Source of the DNA: Mycobacterium arosiense ATCC BAA-1401 = DSM 45069
GTDB taxonomy: Bacteria; Actinomycetota; Actinomycetes; Mycobacteriales; Mycobacteriaceae
Direction of reading: 5' to 3'
DNA: 64,000 nucleotides
Assembly: GCF_002086125.1 (NCBI RefSeq)
Contig: NZ_MVHG01000005.1
Location: 32,001 to 96,000, forward strand
The position numbers and the translations under genes were made by a program. This document shows positions 8,980-19,117 of this stretch, in pieces; position 1 is the first letter of the stretch, and the number at the start of each line of letters is the position of its first letter. Below the pieces are notes generated by a model. The model saw only the letters and a list, made by a program, of their open reading frames with translations. It was not told the origin of the DNA and searched no databases.

Positions 8980-9801
8980 CTACGCTGCAGTAGCGGCGTC
9001 GGCGCGCTCTTCCTCCAACCGGTCCTTGCTGCGCAGCAATCGCAGCAGCGTCACGAACAATAGACCGCCCACCAGATTGCCTGCGACGGTGTAGCCGAAC
9101 CAGCCCAGCCAGTCCAGGTAGCCGAACGGCGCCTGCCCGGTGATGAGCGCGCCGAAGATGAGGAGCGAATCCAGAATCGAATGGAACAAGCGCAACCCGG
9201 CGAGCAGGAAGGCCGCCGCCACGGCGGCGGCGATCTTGCCGGGCACCGAGTCGGTGCCGTGTTGCATCCGGGTCATCAACGTGATCACCATGCCGCCGAG
9301 CACCGCCAGACAGACACTCTGGGCCGACAGCGGCGCGGCGGCGAAGTGGGTCGCGGATTCGACCGTCTGCGAATGCAACTCGGGAAAGCCGGTCATGATC
9401 AGCCACATAATCACCCAGCCGCCGACGAGGTTGGCGAACAATGTGCCCGCCCAGAGTTTGAGCAGTTGCGCCGGGCCCGCGCGCTTGGCCGCGACGGTGA
9501 CGACGGGAATGATGAAGCCCTCGGTAAAAAGCTCGCTGCGACCCAGCAGCAAGGCTAAAAAGCCGATGGAAAACGCCGATCCGGCCAGCAGGGGGCGGTG
9601 GGTGGCGTCCAGAACCGATAGATAAGCGAGCACGCCGAGCGCCACCTCGGTGCCCCCGAAGAACCCGGTGACCAGCACACCGCGCCAGCTACGGTGCAGC
9701 CGCTGGGTACCCTCGCTCAGCATTCTGCTGAAAGCGTCCTCCAGCTCGTCTTCTATTGGACTGTCGGTTTTGCCGAGCTGTCGTCGAATGGTCTGGCCCA
9801 T
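8980..9801 (-). CDS. Formate/nitrite transporter (FNT) family channel
   Basis: 273 residues with about six TM helices. The segments GFLALLLGRSELFTEGF and GTLFANLVGGW fit the FNT fold (FocA/NirC/HSC), which passes formate, nitrite, hydrosulfide or related small anions. An acidic, charged N-terminus (SPIEDELEDAFSRML) precedes TM1. ATG 9801 is selected because GAGGA lies seven bases upstream; an ATG at 9849 would add 16 residues. No partner enzyme such as formate dehydrogenase or nitrite reductase is adjacent, so the anion cannot be named. Confidence 0.85.
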   Translation of the reverse strand: MGQTIRRQLGKTDSPIEDELEDAFSRMLSEGTQRLHRSWRGVLVTGFFGGTEVALGVLAYLSVLDATHRPLLAGSAFSIGFLALLLGRSELFTEGFIIPVVTVAAKRAGPAQLLKLWAGTLFANLVGGWVIMWLIMTGFPELHSQTVESATHFAAAPLSAQSVCLAVLGGMVITLMTRMQHGTDSVPGKIAAAVAAAFLLAGLRLFHSILDSLLIFGALITGQAPFGYLDWLGWFGYTVAGNLVGGLLFVTLLRLLRSKDRLEEERADAATAA

Positions 9802-10018
9802 GTTGAAGTCCTCGCGGTTGAACGGCCTAAGAACGGTGCTATACCCCATTTCCCCAACCGTCCCGTCGCCGAGACGCGTTAGCTAGGCCACATGCGGAAG
9901 GCGGCCAGAAGCGGGCGCCATTCGGGCAGACCGCCGCCGCTGTCTTTTGTGGGGAATACCACATCGCCTACTGTAAGGTCCACGGTACGTCAGCGCAGAC
10001 GGTGAGAAAGGTTGGACC

Positions 10019-11230
10019 GTGCCAAGCACTACTGATACGCGCAGTCCGCTGCGCCCCGACGTCGATCTGACCGACGGCGCCTTCTACGCGGGCGACCCGC
10101 GGCCGGTCTATCGGTGGATGCGCGAGAACGAGCCGGTCTTCCGGGACCGCAACGGTCTAGCCGCCGCGGCGACCTACCAGGCGGTGATCGACGCCGAGCG
10201 GGCGCCGGAATTGTTCTCGAACGCCGGCGGTATCCGGCCGGACCAGGAGGCACCGCCGATGATGATCGCGATGGACGATCCCGCCCACCTGCTGCGGCGC
10301 AAGCTGGTCAACGCCGGCTTCACCCGCAAACGCGTCAAGGACAGGGAGCACTCGATCGGCGCACTGTGTGACGCGCTGATCGACAACGTCTGTGAACGGG
10401 GCGAGTGCGATTTCGTTTGGGACCTGGCGGCTCCGCTTCCCATGGCGGTGATCGGCGACATGCTCGGGGTGCTTCCGGAGGAACGCCAGATGTTCCTGCG
10501 CTGGTCCGATGACATGGTGACCTTGCTCAGCAGCACGACCGCACAAGAGGATTTTCAGGTCTCGGTGGACGCATTCGCCGCTTACAGCGAATACATGGCC
10601 GGCATGATTGCGGCGCGCAAGGCGGAGCCCACCGACGACCTGGTCAGCGTGTTGGTACATGCGGAGGTGGACGGCGAGAAGCTGGCCGACCATGAGATCG
10701 TCACCGAGGTGTTGTTGCTGCTCATCGGCGGGGACGAGACCACCCGGCACACGCTGTCCGGCGGCACCGCGCAGATCCTGCGTCACCCGCAACAGCACCG
10801 GCAACTGGTCGACGGCGTGGCCCTGCTACCCAACGCGATCGAGGAAATGCTGCGCTGGACCGCCCCGGTGAAGAACATGGCCCGCACCATGACGTCGGAT
10901 GCCGACTTCCACGGTACCCGGCTTAGACAGGGCGAGAAGATCGTCCTGCTGTTCGAATCGGCGAACTTCGACGAGGCGGTGTTCGGCGATCCGGAGAACT
11001 TCCGGATCGACCGATACCCCAACAACCATCTGGCGTTCGGGTTCGGGACCCACTTCTGTCTGGGCAATCAGCTGGCACGCCTGGAACTGTCGACGATGCT
11101 CGAGCGATTGCTGAAACGCCTTCCCGATATGCGGCTGGCGTCGCAGGAACCACTTCCGCTGCGGCCGGCCAACTTTGTCAGCGGTCTGGAAAAGATGCCG
11201 GTCGAATTCACGCCTACGGCGCGTCGGTAG
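10019..11230 (+). CDS. cyp142: Cytochrome P450 CYP142, cholesterol/cholest-4-en-3-one C26(27) hydroxylase
   Basis: 403 residues, GTG start. P450 landmarks are the I-helix GGDETT (237-242), the K-helix ExxR (E276-R279) and the heme loop FGFGTHFCLG with Cys347 as proximal ligand. Long stretches match what I know of M. tuberculosis CYP142 (Rv3518c), such as YRWMRENEPVFRDRNGLAAA and LAFGFGTHFCLGNQLA. CYP142 oxidises the terminal methyl of the cholesterol side chain, starting its degradation. Here it stands alone, its 3' end overlapping the convergent ATPase gene by 17 bp. No KstR-type AACnnGTT box was found directly upstream. Confidence 0.9.
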   Translation: MPSTTDTRSPLRPDVDLTDGAFYAGDPRPVYRWMRENEPVFRDRNGLAAAATYQAVIDAERAPELFSNAGGIRPDQEAPPMMIAMDDPAHLLRRKLVNAGFTRKRVKDREHSIGALCDALIDNVCERGECDFVWDLAAPLPMAVIGDMLGVLPEERQMFLRWSDDMVTLLSSTTAQEDFQVSVDAFAAYSEYMAGMIAARKAEPTDDLVSVLVHAEVDGEKLADHEIVTEVLLLLIGGDETTRHTLSGGTAQILRHPQQHRQLVDGVALLPNAIEEMLRWTAPVKNMARTMTSDADFHGTRLRQGEKIVLLFESANFDEAVFGDPENFRIDRYPNNHLAFGFGTHFCLGNQLARLELSTMLERLLKRLPDMRLASQEPLPLRPANFVSGLEKMPVEFTPTARR

Positions 11231-11651
11231 CGTAATCCAGGTAGACGCTGGTGCCGTCAGGCCGGGCATGGATGGTGCAGTGATCGGACAGCCGATGCAT
11301 CAGCATGATGCCGCGCGAGGCGTGCGGATCGTTCGGTTGCCTCGATGAGGGGTTGCGCCAGCTGCCGCGGTCACTGACGCAGACTCTGATTGACTCGGTC
11401 TCAGGATCGTAGCTGGCCTGGAGTTTCATGGCACCAACCTGGTGATGCGAGCGATAAGCGTGCTCAACGCAATTCGCCAGCGCTTCGTTGACCCCAAGGA
11501 CGACGTCCTCGCGCATTTCTTCGGGCGCGTGCACCTCTTGCTGCAGCCACCGTCGCAGCGCACGACGCCATTCCGCCACCGTATCGGGGCGGGCTGTGCC
11601 GGCGAGCGTCAGCCGCACCGGCGTGGCGGTCTCCGGCGGTCGTGGACCCAT
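11214..11651 (-). CDS. RsbW-like HATPase (anti-sigma factor kinase type)
   Basis: 145 residues forming a stand-alone GHKL ATPase domain: N-box NEALANCVEHAY (about 54-65), G1 box VSDRGSWRNP and the RGIMLMHRLSD helix. Proteins of this size act as anti-sigma factors/serine kinases or as ATPase partners of anti-anti-sigma proteins. The start is ATG 11651, before the conserved core. No sigma factor or STAS-only protein is adjacent, so the partner is unknown. It overlaps the CYP142 3' end tail to tail. Confidence 0.75.
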   Translation of the reverse strand: MGPRPPETATPVRLTLAGTARPDTVAEWRRALRRWLQQEVHAPEEMREDVVLGVNEALANCVEHAYRSHHQVGAMKLQASYDPETESIRVCVSDRGSWRNPSSRQPNDPHASRGIMLMHRLSDHCTIHARPDGTSVYLDYATDAP

Positions 11652-11769
11652 GAAAGCCGCATACCCAGATGCGGTTGGAGGGATAACCTGCTGCGAGTAT
11701 CGCTTGGGCCACAGATCGATTGCCGTCCAGTATGACCAGGCCACCGCGCCGAAGGCGCTGCGCCAGGTG

Positions 11770-12735
11770 CTAACGGCGCGGCGACAGGACGGGTGTGACC
11801 AGTTGGCCCGTGCTGAGGTAGCCGTCGAGATTGCGGATCGCCAGCAGGGCCATGGCCCGCCGGGTCCGCGCGGTGGCGCTGCCGATATGGGGAAGAAGCA
11901 CAACGTTGTCCAGGCCGAACAATTCGGCCGGTACCTGCGGCTCTTCGGCGAAGACGTCCAGGCCCGCTCCTGCCAGTTCTCCCGCGGCCAGCGATTCCAC
12001 CAGCGCGTCCTCGTCGACCACGCTGCCCCGCGCGATGTTGATGAGGTAGCCCTGGGGGCCCAGGGCCCGCAGCACGGCGCGGTCAACCAACTTGCGTGTG
12101 TTGCGGTCGCCCGTGGTGGCGATGACCAAAACGTCCACCGACTCGGCGAGCTCGACGGGCGACTCGGCGTAGCGGAACGGTGATCCCTCGATGCGGCGGC
12201 GGTTGTGATAGGCGATGGCACAGTCGAATCCGAGCAGCCTGGTCGCGATCGCCGAACCGATTCGGCCCAACCCCAAGATGCCGACCTGTAGCCCGCTGAC
12301 ATCCCTGGCATAGGGAAACGAGCCCTCGCGCGCCCAGCGGCCGGCGCGCACGTAGCGATCGGCTTCGCCGAAGCGGCGCACTGTCATCAGCATCAGGCCC
12401 ACCGCGGTGTCGGCAACTGTGTCCGACAACACGTCAGGGGTGTTGCTCACACCGATGCCGCGACGCCTGGCCGCCGCCAGATCGATCAGATCCACCCCAG
12501 CCCCGTTGTTGACGATGACCTCCAGATTGGGCAACGCCGCCATGGTGTGCGCATCGACGCCGGGTGACCCCGATGTCACCAGCACGCGCACATCGGCGCC
12601 ATGCTCGGCCAGAAACTGCGTGCGCGCGGAACCGTCGGGAAGCTGCGGAATCTCATACCGGGCGGACAACTCTTCTGAAAACGTCGGCTCCATCTCGCCG
12701 ACCCTGAGCACCCCGCTGATCTTCTTCGCCGTCAC
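11770..12735 (-). CDS. D-2-hydroxyacid dehydrogenase, NAD(P)-dependent
   Basis: About 321 residues. The Rossmann motif GILGLGRIGSAIA is followed by the catalytic set: Arg in NIARGSVVDEDAL, Glu in VFAEEP and His in LLPHIGSAT. This is typical of glyoxylate/hydroxypyruvate reductases, which reduce 2-keto acids to D-2-hydroxy acids. The frame stays open to 12852, but residues before GTG 12735 look non-conserved and that extension would leave no room for a promoter facing the divergent oxidoreductase. The exact keto acid is unknown. Confidence 0.8.
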   Translation of the reverse strand: MTAKKISGVLRVGEMEPTFSEELSARYEIPQLPDGSARTQFLAEHGADVRVLVTSGSPGVDAHTMAALPNLEVIVNNGAGVDLIDLAAARRRGIGVSNTPDVLSDTVADTAVGLMLMTVRRFGEADRYVRAGRWAREGSFPYARDVSGLQVGILGLGRIGSAIATRLLGFDCAIAYHNRRRIEGSPFRYAESPVELAESVDVLVIATTGDRNTRKLVDRAVLRALGPQGYLINIARGSVVDEDALVESLAAGELAGAGLDVFAEEPQVPAELFGLDNVVLLPHIGSATARTRRAMALLAIRNLDGYLSTGQLVTPVLSPRR

Positions 12736-12857
12736 GGCTTCATCATCCTCGATGGCGGCATCGGGTCGGCCAACCGGCAGTGCAACGGCGGCCTCCCGGG
12801 TCGCGCTGGAGCTTTGTCGCTGGGAAGTAATCACGCTATCCCGCGGTTGCACAGCGA

Positions 12858-13715
12858 ATGCGTATCGGAGTCGTCTTTCCGCAAACCGAGCTTGGCTCGG
12901 ATCCCGCCGTCCTGCGCTTGTACGGTCAGCGCGTCGAGGAACTGGGGTTCACCCACATCCTCGCCTACGACCACGTCGTCGGTGCGGACCCCGCGGTGCA
13001 TCACGGCTTTCGGGGCCCTTACGACATCGACTCGACGTTTCACGAGCCGTTTGTCATGTTCGGCTACCTGGCCGCAGTCACCTCATTGGAACTCGTCTCC
13101 GGTGTCATCATTTTGCCGCAACGCCAATCGGTTCTGGTGGCCAAGCAGGCCGCCGAGGTAGATGTGCTCACCGGGGGCCGTTTCCGGCTCGGCGTCGGAT
13201 TGGGCTGGAACGCAGTAGAATACGAAGCGCTGGGCGAGTCGTTCACCAATCGCGGCAAACGCTCAGAGGAACAGGTCGAGGTCATGCGCAAGCTGTGGAC
13301 CGAGCGGTCGGTCACGTTCAACGGCAGGTACCACACCGTGACCGCGGCCGGCCTGGCCCCATTGCCCATCCAGCGGCCGATACCGGTGTGGTTCGGTGCC
13401 GCATCGGATCGTGCATACGAACGTGCCGGTCGCATCGGCGACGGTTGGTTCCCCATGGTCGAGCCCGGCCCCGGATTGGAGTACGCGCTCGAGCAGGTGA
13501 ACCGCGCGGCCGAGTCCGCGGGCCGTGACCCGACGAACCTCGGTATGGAGGGGCGGGTCAGCTGGACCGATGACCGCGACAAACTCGCCGCCAGCATCGC
13601 CGCCTGGGAGGCCGCCGGGGCCAGCCACCTGTCGGTGAACACCATGAAGGCCGGCTTCGCGACTGTCGACGAACACCTGGTCGCCCTGGAGCAGGTCGCC
13701 AACGACCTCAAATAG
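12858..13715 (+). CDS. LLM-class F420-dependent oxidoreductase
   Basis: 285 residues of the luciferase-like TIM-barrel family (TIGR03619-like subgroup). Marks include an N-terminal RIGVVFPQTELG, YDHVVG, VIILPQRQ, LAKQAAEVD-type VAKQAAEVD, the GRFRLGVGLGWN loop and the IPVWFGA strand. Such enzymes pass hydride between F420H2 and diverse substrates; the substrate here is not predictable. It is divergent from the hydroxyacid dehydrogenase, with ATG 12858 close to that gene's maximal start. Confidence 0.8.
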   Translation: MRIGVVFPQTELGSDPAVLRLYGQRVEELGFTHILAYDHVVGADPAVHHGFRGPYDIDSTFHEPFVMFGYLAAVTSLELVSGVIILPQRQSVLVAKQAAEVDVLTGGRFRLGVGLGWNAVEYEALGESFTNRGKRSEEQVEVMRKLWTERSVTFNGRYHTVTAAGLAPLPIQRPIPVWFGAASDRAYERAGRIGDGWFPMVEPGPGLEYALEQVNRAAESAGRDPTNLGMEGRVSWTDDRDKLAASIAAWEAAGASHLSVNTMKAGFATVDEHLVALEQVANDLK

Positions 13716-13725
13716 CACCGCGGCG

Positions 13726-15300
13726 TTACCGACTCCCGGCCGCGGACAACTCTTCGACCAGGCTCAGGTGTGCGTTGCGGCGGTTGGCCCTCGATGGCTT
13801 CGGCACGGGCCCACTCGCTTCGACGGTGTCGCGGACGTGGACCTGCCCGCCCGTAGCGCAGTGCCGTCGCTGCCAGTCGCTGATCGCTTGGTGCGCTGCG
13901 TGATCGAGATAGCTTGTCAGCAGGTGGATGGTGACCGACGTCCGTTCGGGAACGGAAGCCAAGACGCCGGTCAACCGGGGCAGCGCCAGGAATGTGCACG
14001 CGCCTTCGACGACGACGTGCCATCCGTCACCATCGGGCTTGGCCTCGATCCTGGCTCGCACCACCCGCCAGCCGGTGACGACGACGGCGAGCGCGAGTCC
14101 GATCATCACACCGTGCAGCAGATTGAGGAAGACGACGCTGACCACCGTCGCCAAGTAGACGGCGAGATCGCCGTTGCGCAAGGCGGTTTCGATATGCGCC
14201 GGCTTTAGCAGCTCGATGCCGATGACGATGAGTAGGCCGGCAAGCGCCGCCGTTGGAATCTTTTCGACGAGCCCCGCGAAGGGAACCGCGAAGAGCAATA
14301 GCCAAATGCCATGCAGAATGGTCGATGCGCGGGTCTTCGCACCGGCATTCACGTTGGCCGCGCTGCGCACGATGACACCCGCGACGGGAAGGCCGCCGAC
14401 GGCGCCCGACGCGATGTTGGCTGCGCCCTGCCCAATCAGCTCGCGGTTGAAGTCGGTTCGCGCTCCGGTGTGCATCCGGTCGATCGACACCGCGGTCAAC
14501 AGACTCTGCACGCTGGTAATCAAGGCGACGGTGATGACGGCTACGACCACGGCTCCCCAATTGCCGTGCGGCAGCGACGGCAACCGCAGTGCTTCGACGA
14601 CAGAGCCCTCCAAAACGATCCGGGATACGCGGAACGGGAAGATCATCGAGATGGCGGTCACCGCCACGATGGCCACCAGCGGGCCCGGGACCCTGGCCAC
14701 CCGGGCCGGAACCCAGCGCCAGGCAACCAAAATCGCGATCACCAGCAGGCCCAGGACAACTCCCGGGCGGTGCGCGCCGAGGATCTGGGCGGGCAATCCG
14801 GTGACATTGCTCCAGGCCGAGCTTTCTGAGGCGCCGCCCAGCAATACATGTACTTGTTGCAAAGCAATGGTAATTCCGATGCCGGCCAGCATGGCGTGCA
14901 CCACGACGGGCGAGATCGCCAGCGCGGCCCGCGCGATCTTGCTGAACCCTAACAGGACCTGCAGTATCCCCGCGATCACGGTGATGAAACACGTTATCGC
15001 CCAGCCGAACTCGGAAACCAGATCGGCAACAACCACGGTAAGCCCCGCGGCCGGACCGCTCACCTGCAGCGGAGAGCCGCCGATCCATCCGGCGACCACT
15101 CCTCCGACCACCGCCGCAATCAGCCCCGCGAGAACCGTTGCGTCCGAAGCGATCGCGATGCCAAGTGACAGCGGAAGCGCCACCAGAAAGACCACCAACG
15201 ACGCCGGCAGGTCGTACCGGAGCGTCTCTCGCATCCGGTCGAGCCGTGATAAGGCCGCGTCCTCTATCCCCCCTAGCCCTGGCTGTTCCACGTCGTGCAC
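13726..15300 (-). CDS. SulP-family anion transporter
   Basis: 524 residues with 10-14 hydrophobic segments. SulP marks are PASLVVFLVALPLSLGIAIAS in TM1, SGPAAGLTVVV in TM3, and GQGAANIASGAVGGLPVAG. A short, degenerate STAS-like region fills the last 100 residues. Members carry bicarbonate, sulfate or other anions, some coupled to Na+; the substrate is uncertain. It is monocistronic, tail to tail with the F420 oxidoreductase gene and 10 bp from it. Confidence 0.85.
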   Translation of the reverse strand: MHDVEQPGLGGIEDAALSRLDRMRETLRYDLPASLVVFLVALPLSLGIAIASDATVLAGLIAAVVGGVVAGWIGGSPLQVSGPAAGLTVVVADLVSEFGWAITCFITVIAGILQVLLGFSKIARAALAISPVVVHAMLAGIGITIALQQVHVLLGGASESSAWSNVTGLPAQILGAHRPGVVLGLLVIAILVAWRWVPARVARVPGPLVAIVAVTAISMIFPFRVSRIVLEGSVVEALRLPSLPHGNWGAVVVAVITVALITSVQSLLTAVSIDRMHTGARTDFNRELIGQGAANIASGAVGGLPVAGVIVRSAANVNAGAKTRASTILHGIWLLLFAVPFAGLVEKIPTAALAGLLIVIGIELLKPAHIETALRNGDLAVYLATVVSVVFLNLLHGVMIGLALAVVVTGWRVVRARIEAKPDGDGWHVVVEGACTFLALPRLTGVLASVPERTSVTIHLLTSYLDHAAHQAISDWQRRHCATGGQVHVRDTVEASGPVPKPSRANRRNAHLSLVEELSAAGSR

Positions 15301-15556
15301 CGGCCCTCCCCGAATTGGTCTTTAGCGGTGGGCTGTTAGATATCCGCCCGGTCACGGCAGGTTTGGAAGTATGTAATGCCGTGCGGCGCAGGCGATCACA
15401 GATACCACGAACGTCATTGTTCGGCTGGGGATGCCTGGCCTATGCGTTCGAAGGTAGGTGGGCGGGCACCAACCGGTCAACCGGACGGGCGGGGCGCATA
15501 CCGAATGCAAATTTATCGGTCGACATTGCAGGCAGTAGAGCTTTCCGATGGAGTGG

Positions 15557-15979
15557 CTACTCCAGCACGAAAACGGGGATCTGGCGTGCGGTCTTCGCTT
15601 CGTATTCCGCGTACGGCGGAAAGGCCGCAACGGCTCGCTGCCACCACTCCTCACGCTCGGCGCCGTCGAGCTCGCGCGCCGTCAAGCTGACCACCTTGTC
15701 ACCATCCTGGAGCGTCACGGCCGGGTTCGCCTTCAGGTTGAAGTACCACAGCGGGTGTTCGGGGGCGCCGCCGTGCGACGCGACAATGCCGTACCGGCCG
15801 TCCTTCTCGACCCGCATCAGCGGTACGTAGCGCTGTTTGCCCGACTTCGCCCCGGTGACGGTCAGCAGCACGATCGGTCGGTCGAAAACCTCGACTCCGT
15901 CGGTGGTGCCTCGGCTCAAGATCTGTTCGGTCTGGTCGCGCACCCAGCCTCTGGGGCTCAACTCGATTTCGTCGGCCAT
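15557..15979 (-). CDS. Deazaflavin (F420)-dependent nitroreductase family protein (Ddn-like)
   Basis: 140 residues of the split-barrel Ddn family. The core LLTVTGAKSGKQRYVPLMRVEKDGRYGIVASHGG binds F420 in relatives, and WYFNLKANPAV follows. M. tuberculosis Ddn activates nitroimidazoles and reduces quinones with F420H2; a quinone-protective role is plausible here but inferred. It is a single gene with about 255 bp of non-coding DNA on the SulP side. Confidence 0.8.
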   Translation of the reverse strand: MADEIELSPRGWVRDQTEQILSRGTTDGVEVFDRPIVLLTVTGAKSGKQRYVPLMRVEKDGRYGIVASHGGAPEHPLWYFNLKANPAVTLQDGDKVVSLTARELDGAEREEWWQRAVAAFPPYAEYEAKTARQIPVFVLE

Positions 15980-16097
15980 ACCTACAGCGAACGTCCCGGG
16001 TGCGCGACTCCATTCCCCGGGTCGACAGGGCGTACAGTCGAGTCGTCAACTTAAATGTGCTAACTAATCGCGCCGCAGCGGCGGAGAGGAGATCGGC

Positions 16098-16583
16098 GTG
16101 GCCCGCCTCGGCGCCACCCCCAGCGCTGAGCGCCGCACAGTGTCGATCGACCTGCGCGAAGACTGGCCGCCCGCACCCACCGCCGCCGGATTCGATCCCA
16201 CGCAGCCGACCGCTTGGAGCGCCGAGGGACTGCTTGTCTACCTACCGCCCGACGCGCAGGACCGCCTATTCGACAACATCGCGGCCGCTTCGGCGTCGGG
16301 CAGCCGGATCGCCACCGAAAACCTGGATTTGCGCAACATTCCCTCGGACTGGGCGCAGAAATTGACCGAGCGGTCCCGGCGCATCGGCTCCAGTATCAAT
16401 CTGGCCGAGTTGTTCCACACCGGCGACCGCAACACCGCCGCCGAATACCTCGCCGCGCGTGGCTGGGACACCGCTATAAGGACGACCGAGCACGCATTTG
16501 CCGCACGCGGCTTCGCAGTGCCCAAGGACGAATTGGCCTCATTCGGCGACGCTTGCGGCTACCTGACGGCCACCCGCAAGTAG
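16098..16583 (+). pseudogene. Truncated SAM-dependent methyltransferase (LCM-like mycobacterial family), N-terminal half deleted
   Basis: 161 codons encode only the C-terminal half of the roughly 300-residue mycobacterial leucine-carboxyl-methyltransferase-like family: the RRTVSIDLREDWP block, AEGLLVYLP, and the end GDACGYLTA. The N-terminal SAM-binding half is missing. The ORF opens GTG-GCC-CGC (MAR), the usual start of this family, and has GAGAGGAG upstream, but residue 4 onward is the mid-protein LGATPSAERR segment. This looks like an internal in-frame deletion that kept start and ribosome site. It probably no longer binds SAM. Confidence 0.75.
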
Positions 16584-17378
<795 letters not shown>

Positions 17379-17397
17379 CACGGACGGGGCGCACGGC

Positions 17398-18640
17398 TTA
17401 CGGGCCGTCCCAGGCCTCCGGCAGCATCGGAGTCCGCGCTCCGTCGCCGGACTCGTTGTCGCCCAACCTGGTCAGGCCCGTCGCGCGCAGGTCAGGCCTG
17501 GGTAGCGTCCCGGCGAAGCCCTGTGTCGCGGCACCGGATGCCGACGGCAGGTGCCGGTCGGACAACGCTGGTGTCGCCACGGTGGCGGAGTCGTCATCGG
17601 CATCGATGAATTCGTAGCGGTATCCGGGGTCGACGACCGAACGCGGGCGGCGGCGTGAGCGGCCTTGCTGCTGCTTCGTGGCCGCGACGCCGGCGGTTGA
17701 CGCTGCGGTCTGCGCTGCGGGCAGCGCGCTTTTGGCCGGGGTCTGCGCCTTCGATTCCAAGCCGAGCCCGATGTTACCCACCATGTAACCGAAGCCTTCG
17801 GTTCCGGTCACCGGCGCGGGTGGTGTCGGGGGAGCCGCGGGCGGCGCCACCGTGGAAGCCGTGGGCGCCGGGGTCGACGTCATCGACGTCGCCGCTGCCG
17901 CCGGGCTGGCCGGGGCCATGGGCGCCGTGGTCGGAGCGGCCATGACGGCAGGGGGTTGCACGCCCACCGCTGCGGGCTGCGGCATGGCGGCGGGAGCGGC
18001 AGCACTTGCCGGCGCGGCCAACCCGGCCAGGCCCGCCAAACCCGCCAGGCCTCCCAGGCCGGTGACCGACAGGCTCAAACCGACCTGCAGCAGCAGCGGC
18101 AGCTCCTGGAGAATGAAGCGCAGTGTCCGGATCGTCCAGTTGATGATCCGGTAGGTCTGCCACGCGATGAAGTAGTTGATCAGCGCCGGGAATTGGGACG
18201 GGTTGAGCAGGCCGGAGAGGTTCTGCTGTAGCCAGGCCACCGCCTGGGCGTTGCCGTTGAAGAAGTTGCCCAGGTTCTGCAGATACTCCGATGGACTCCA
18301 GTTGGGTTGGCCCTGCCCGGGGATCTGCTCACCGTCGGGCCCGAAGAGCATCTCCCAGATATCTTAGGGCGTGGGCAGCTGGAAGGAGCCCGTGCCGCCG
18401 CCGCCACCGCCGCCCGTCCCGCCGCCGGCACCGCTTCCCGCTCCGGTCCCGGTGCCCGTTCCCGAGCCGCTGCCCGCCTTGCCACCGGTGCCCGAGCCGG
18501 CGGCGCCGCTCATTTGCACCGCTTCGGTCGTCGCCTGGTAGGTGGTCATGGTGGCGGCCGCCTGAGTCCACATCCGCGCGTAGTCGGCCTCGTTGAGCGC
18601 GATCGGAATGGTGTTGACGCCAAAGAAATCGACATGGCGG
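17398..18640 (-). pseudogene. PPE-family protein (PPW-type C-terminus), 5'-truncated with internal stop
   Basis: Reading along the minus strand, the frame contains [20 protein letters not shown] and then a Gly/Ser-rich linker, both typical of a PPE protein after its first 120 residues. A TAA stop follows at 18366-18364. The same frame then continues through an Ala/Pro-rich region to the PPW-type end GFAGTL...PMLPEAWDGP. The N-terminal PPE domain with its Pro-Pro-Glu is absent. An internal ATG at 18351 leaves a 317-codon ORF, but that lacks the secretion-partner domain. I read this as a dead gene with a 5' deletion and a nonsense codon. Confidence 0.75.
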
Positions 18641-19046
18641 CTCCGGTGTGCCACGACGAAACCGAACTGGCAAGCGCGACAAGGTGAATGGGCGCAGCGG
18701 CCACGACCAGTAACCACCGGTGGAGCCGCACCACCGCAGCGGAGCCCACCACAAACAGCAATGCCGCCGCGGCCGCATAGCGAATGCTCCACAGTGGATC
18801 GCTCAACCCATGCATCGGCAGCGCCGCGATCGACGCCGCCGCACCGACCGCCACCACCGTCTCGCGTCGCGCCGTCACCAGCGCGACCGCCACCAACAGG
18901 GTCAGCCAAATCAGCCCGCGGTGACCGGGCAGCCCGAGGGGAATCCGGATGTCCGCCGAGGCGGCGATGGCGGCGACCGCAAGTAGGGGAAACGCCACCT
19001 CGCGGGCGGCGGTGAATCCGGCCGCCGGCCGCTGCATCACCGTCAT
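18546..19046 (-). pseudogene. Membrane protein gene truncated and fused to PPE remnant
   Basis: The first 130 or so codons encode a polytopic membrane protein (several hydrophobic helices; [19 protein letters not shown] at the start). After SVSSWHTGA, near 18640, the frame runs into DNA that belongs in another frame to the PPE gene, ending in low-complexity [16 protein letters not shown]. The 3' part is therefore foreign to the original gene. The function of the membrane protein is unrecognised. Whether the truncated form is inserted in the membrane is unknown. Confidence 0.5.
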
Positions 19047-19117
19047 CGGCAGATCATAAGTCGCCGACGCCTAGACTGATCCTCATTTACGGATTATTCA
19101 CAGGATAGGACCCGTAC

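Noticed and set aside
9850..10018. KstR box upstream of CYP142
   Set aside because: No AACnnGTT-centred dyad was found; short AT-rich stretches there do not fit the motif.
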